Origin: Chrysaora quinquecirrha
Lineage: Eukaryota > Cnidaria > Scyphozoa > Semaeostomeae > Pelagiidae
Assembly (NCBI GenBank): GCA_014526335.1
Contig: JACTAT010000006.1
Span: 4,409,202-4,473,201 of the forward strand
Direction: 5' to 3'
DNA length: 64,000 nucleotides
The notes under the pieces were generated by a model. It was not told where the DNA came from. It saw only the letters and a program-made list of their open reading frames with translations, and ran no database searches. Both the position numbers and the translations under genes were made by a program. Shown one piece after another: positions 60,490 to 64,000 of this stretch (positions are counted from its first letter, which is position 1; the number at the start of each line of letters is the position of its first letter).

Positions 60490-61187
60490 ATGGCGGCGAA
60501 ATTGACACAGCGAATGAGTTTAAACAGAATTTCGGAAGAACAACAGAATGGGGAAAAGCGACAGTTTCAAACGAAGAAAAAGGCCAGAATCAGCACCATG
60601 ATGTAAAAGATGAGCCAAAGAGATCACGTAAAATATCACAATTTGAGGTGAAAGCGTCTCGTCCTTTAGGGCCTTTAGCAGGAGTATTCACTACAACACA
60701 CACAGACAGCCCTGGGTCAATACGTGCTTCTAACTCGGTGACGTTTTCTTTGTCCCGCAGACGCAGTAGCGCCCGCAGTGACGCATCCAATAGACACAGT
60801 CAAGATCATGAAAGTGGAAACACAAACAGCTCGCGTGTCAAAGCAACCTTCCAGCTCAGGCCAACTAAACTATTCAACGTTCCAAAAGTACGAGAAGTCA
60901 TAAAAGAAGTATTTGAAAACGAATTTTTCAACAGTGACGTAATAACCATTCCTACGAATCTGCTGTGTAAGAATCTAACCGAGGCTATCAAGATGAAAAC
61001 GAGGAGACTCAACTACGACCGTTATAAAATCATTGTCCATGTTTTCATGGGTACTAAAGATAACTTGACAATGAAAGTCACTAGCAGATGTGTATGGGAC
61101 GAAAGGTGGGATAATTATGCAGATTATATGTACGAAGCTAAAGATTACTATATTCTAGGAGTTGTGCATGGAATATACAAGGAGTAG
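60490..61187 (+). CDS. Tctex1-domain protein (dynein light chain Tctex-type), frame conflict near 60577
   Basis: The C-terminal ~115 aa are a Tctex1 domain: FQLRPTKLFNVPKVREVIKE, a middle helix, KIIVHVFMGTKDNL, SRCVWDERWDNYADYMY, and a final strand YILGVVHGIYKE. Such proteins bind dynein intermediate chains or sit in ciliary and axonemal complexes (DYNLT family). A Ser/Arg-rich N-terminal extension (LSRRRSSARSDASNRHSQDH) is typical of the longer members. The start is unclear. The frame with the domain has no ATG upstream; it opens after a TAG at 60480-60482 that could equally be an acceptor (GGACTAG, exon from 60483). An ATG in good context at 60490 (MAAKLTQRMSLNR) is in another frame that stops at 60606. 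One extra A in the run 60577-60581 would join them into 232 aa. Either a missing upstream exon or a homopolymer error explains it. Confidence 0.83.
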
Positions 61188-61369
61188 TAAGCATAAGCAG
61201 TGAAGATATGTTTACAGCCATTCAAAGACGTTCTACTTATAAAATCACGCTTAAATTATTCTCCAGCATGTTAATATATGTATCTAAGGCTTCGTATGCA
61301 CGAAATTTAAATTACTTGAGACCAAAGTCAAAGTAAATTGTTACGCTTTGTTTATGGATTGCCGCCCTT

Positions 61370-62320
61370 GTATCTATATGTAACCTGCTGTCTGTCGATT
61401 GTAACTTTTATAAATGCTACCTTATGTCTATCGTTTGTCCAAAGACCTTTTATTTGCCGACGGCGTATCACGTAAATATTCCCTTTTGCTTGTTGATTGT
61501 CGCTTATGTAACTCCATGTTACCTTTTTGGGTCAATGGCCATTTGTGCATTAATTGCCTTTTAATTGATCTACTGCTGTCCTTCTAACTAATGTTACCTT
61601 TTATTTGCCACTTTGATTCATGTAATTCAGTGTTACCTTGTGTTTATCGATGATCACTCATGTAAATGGTACGTTGCGCTTGTTGATTGTCGCTAATGTA
61701 ACTCCATGTTACCTTCTTTGATTAACGGCCACTGACGCATTCATTACCTTCAATTTGATCTATTGCTGCTCTTCTAACTAAACGTTACCTTCTACTGGTC
61801 GAGTTTGATTCATGTAACTCAATGTTACCTGTGTTTATCGATGGTCACTCCACTTACGTGAGTGTTCTTTTTTGCTTGTTGAGTGTCCCTTATGTAACTC
61901 CATGTTACCTTCTTTGATTAACGGCCATTCATGCATTGATTACCTTTTGTTTGATCTTTTGCTGCTCTGTAACTAAATGTTACCTTCTATATTTGTCGAT
62001 TTTCATGTAACTCAATGCTACCTTGTGCTTATCGGTCAATGGAGACTAATGCACTGATTACCTTTTGTTTGATCTATTGCTGCTATTCTAACTAAACGTT
62101 ACCTTCTCTTCTATTTTTCGATTTTGATTTATGTAACTCAGTGTTACCTGTGCTTATCGATGGTATCGCTGATGTTACCTTTACTTGCTGATTATCGCTA
62201 ATGTAGCTTCATGTTACCTTCTTTAGTAAATGGCCACTATGCATTTATTACCTTTAGTTTGATGTATTGCTGCTGAATGTTACCTTCTATTGATTGGTTT
62301 TCATTAATGTAACGTAGGTT
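61370..62320. repeat. ~190-bp degenerate minisatellite with TGTTACCTT words, 3' of the Tctex1 gene
   Basis: AACTCCATGTTACCTT recurs at about 61510, 61700, 61896 and (diverged) 62207. Between them ATTAACGGCCA, TTTGATCTATTGCTGCT and TCTAACTAAA(T/C)GTTACC keep the same order. Sub-words of TGTTACC make each unit itself repetitive. Confidence 0.75.
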
Positions 62321-62403
62321 TAACATGTGTTAACCGATCATTAACCTATTTAGAATCTGGTTAGGAGGGATCTTGGTTATCTCTTACTAACAACCTATAA
62401 ATG

Positions 62404-62579
62404 GTGAAGGCGGTTAAGGTGAAATGGTGATTTTAGCGCCAGTTGGTATTGCTAGGATCTCAGAAGTAGATGAACTAAAGAGACTCGACCCTGGCTGTGA
62501 CGCTACCGTGGCTGGGACTCAATTGAACCTTCTGACACCATGAGCTAGCTGGAGTGGACCGCGACGCCACACCACCTTC
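62404..62579 (-). mobile_element. tRNA-derived SINE, family 1, diverged
   Basis: AAGGTGAAATGGTGATTTTA, CTGGCTGTGACGCTACCGTG and GACCGCGACGCCAC match family 1. The B box is damaged (CTGGGACTCAATTGAACC). Confidence 0.65.
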
Positions 62580-63273
62580 TAGTAATGACTTTAGGAATTT
62601 TGCCGAGTCTCGGGCTCGATCCTCCAACAGTGTTAAGTGTTGCTGAAAATGAGCTGACCAAAATGCGAACCGACAATCTTTCGTTCGCGTCGCGAGTGTG
62701 TTTATCCTCCTCTTATATGGTTTTACCCGAGTAGTCCGAAACGGTGTGTTTCAATAAAAAGATCCAGGGTTTGAATCTCGTCCGCATCACTACACACCGA
62801 CTATAAATGCCCCAGCTTGCTTGAATGAGACTACATTACATCTCATGAATCGCTACCCTACAGGTTCAGAAAGAGAAACGTTTGGCGAAAGCATAAGCAT
62901 GGACTTGAACCCATAAAGGGTAAGGAGCGCAATAACACATAAGGCCCTAATATCTAGTCTCAAACCATTCGCTCAAAACTGCTATATATCTCCATACTGC
63001 AGGACAATCACATTTTCGGATTTGTGAATGGAAAATGCGAACAGGCTGACGAGAAATTGACTACGGTTCTGACATTACCCCCGTCGTGCAAAACCGATGT
63101 TTTTGCAAGCTGCAACAACAACAATCTCATTTCTCATCATAGTAACCGCCTTGACATGTCGGACCCTTGTTTACCGAAAGCTTGCTTTTGTGGCAACACA
63201 AACACAGGATCAGAGCAAGAAACCAGATGAGTTTCATTAGGAACTACAGTTTTCATGAAGGTAAATCTCTTTA

Positions 63274-64000
63274 ATGGGTAGCTGCTTGTCTTGTAAATTG
63301 GCTGGGAGTAAAACTCAGGTGCCAGGTGCAGGGCCTAAGCCGCATACGAAGCCTGATCATGATGATAACAGTAACAACTCTACCTCTACTCATCGTAACG
63401 AGAACGGATCGGTGAAGTTATCATCTGATGGAAGAGAGCGTCTTAGTTCTGCTAAGATCGACGCAGACAGGCCAAGCTCCGGTCTTGAAGCAAGTCATGG
63501 CCGAGAAAAGAAGCTCTCGATATGCTCGACATATTCAGACAGACCTCTACATCACATTCCTCATCAAATACCTGAGGACAGCATCCTAACAGCTCATGAT
63601 TTCTTCAATATAATTAACGATGGTTCATTAAATGCATATATCCATGACGATGGAAACTTCCTAATCATTGACTGCAGGGCAAAAAGTGAATATAAAGATC
63701 TTCATGTTGTTACAGCAAAGCATTTTTCTGAATTAAATTTAGATCCAAGCTTCAAATCCGGGATGGGCTATTCTTTGTTTAACATTGTAATAATTTATGG
63801 GAATAACATAAGGGAATCAGAAGGAAAAGAAGTTCTCAGAATATGCCAGGAAATTTCCATGAATGTCGCAGGTGATGTATTGGTACTTGCAGATGGTTTT
63901 GATACCTTCAAGGAGAAGTTCCCATTCATGTGTAGTTACTCAAAAATCAACACAGCATGGGAAAGGAGGCAGATTCTAACATATCCCTCTGTTATTATCA
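63274..64000 (+). CDS. STYXL1-like protein with rhodanese domain, N-myristoylation signal (partial, runs off window)
   Basis: The frame opens at ATG 63274 and is still open at the window edge (242 codons). The N-terminus MGSCLSCKL fits dual acylation: Gly2 for N-myristoylation and Cys4/Cys7 for palmitoylation. A low-complexity Ser/Asn/His linker covers about residues 15-85. A rhodanese-like fold begins near residue 100: ILTAHDFFNIIND, NFLIIDCRAKSEYKDLHVV (the DxR-S/A-x-x-E-Y motif), YSLFNIVIIYGNN and GDVLVLADGFDTFKEKFPF. The ending ERRQILTYPSVII resembles the linker to the inactive phosphatase domain of STYXL1 and MAP-kinase phosphatases. Whether a dual-specificity phosphatase domain follows, and whether it is catalytic, lies outside the window. 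It might also be an atypical MKP. Confidence 0.72.
   Translation, partial: MGSCLSCKLAGSKTQVPGAGPKPHTKPDHDDNSNNSTSTHRNENGSVKLSSDGRERLSSAKIDADRPSSGLEASHGREKKLSICSTYSDRPLHHIPHQIPEDSILTAHDFFNIINDGSLNAYIHDDGNFLIIDCRAKSEYKDLHVVTAKHFSELNLDPSFKSGMGYSLFNIVIIYGNNIRESEGKEVLRICQEISMNVAGDVLVLADGFDTFKEKFPFMCSYSKINTAWERRQILTYPSVII

Overview
The window is eukaryotic, and the features point to an invertebrate animal. Coding exons are short and separated by introns of roughly 0.3 to 5.4 kb with GT..AG borders. The DNA is AT-rich. Microsatellites, tRNA-derived SINEs and small inverted-repeat elements are dense, and the readable proteins are metazoan families (heme synthesis ALAS, a Qa-SNARE syntaxin, an aryl-hydrocarbon-receptor-type bHLH-PAS protein, a membrane RING-H2 protein, a Tctex1 protein, a STYXL1-like protein). 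A cnidarian, probably an anthozoan, is my best guess. The sequence alone does not prove this.

Layout. At 0.8-5.8 kb on the plus strand lies the catalytic core of 5-aminolevulinate synthase in six exons. It converges tail to tail with a ten-exon minus-strand syntaxin (6.4-14.2 kb). That syntaxin has no transmembrane anchor; it ends in a cysteine cluster and a CaaX-like tetrapeptide. From 14.7 to 20.6 kb the DNA is mainly repeats, including an inverted-repeat element whose target duplication abuts a long GTTA microsatellite with a 343-bp higher-order period. From 20.7 to 32.4 kb a minus-strand seven-exon AHR-type gene runs. Its bHLH is intact, only fragments of PAS-A are visible, and I find no PAS-B. 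Its last exon needs a one-base correction to stay open. From 32.4 to 41.6 kb there is no supported gene, only a 180-bp minisatellite, two adjacent SINEs of different families, a hAT-type non-autonomous element with a perfect 8-bp duplication, and degenerate tandem repeats.

From 41.6 to 61.2 kb the style changes. Five compact genes appear to be encoded in one exon each: three proteins I cannot assign to a family (501, about 229 and 357 aa), a RING-H2 membrane protein, and a Tctex1-domain protein whose start is uncertain. Degenerate tandem repeats of about 115-250 bp lie upstream of the three unassigned genes and downstream of the Tctex1 gene. The window ends inside a plus-strand gene for a predicted N-myristoylated, STYXL1-like rhodanese/phosphatase-family protein.

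The genes do not form an obvious functional unit. The observations most worth following are the lipid-anchor-type syntaxin, the PAS-B-less AHR gene, the block of intronless orphan genes, and a group of small elements that repeat a copy-specific short word inside shared termini.
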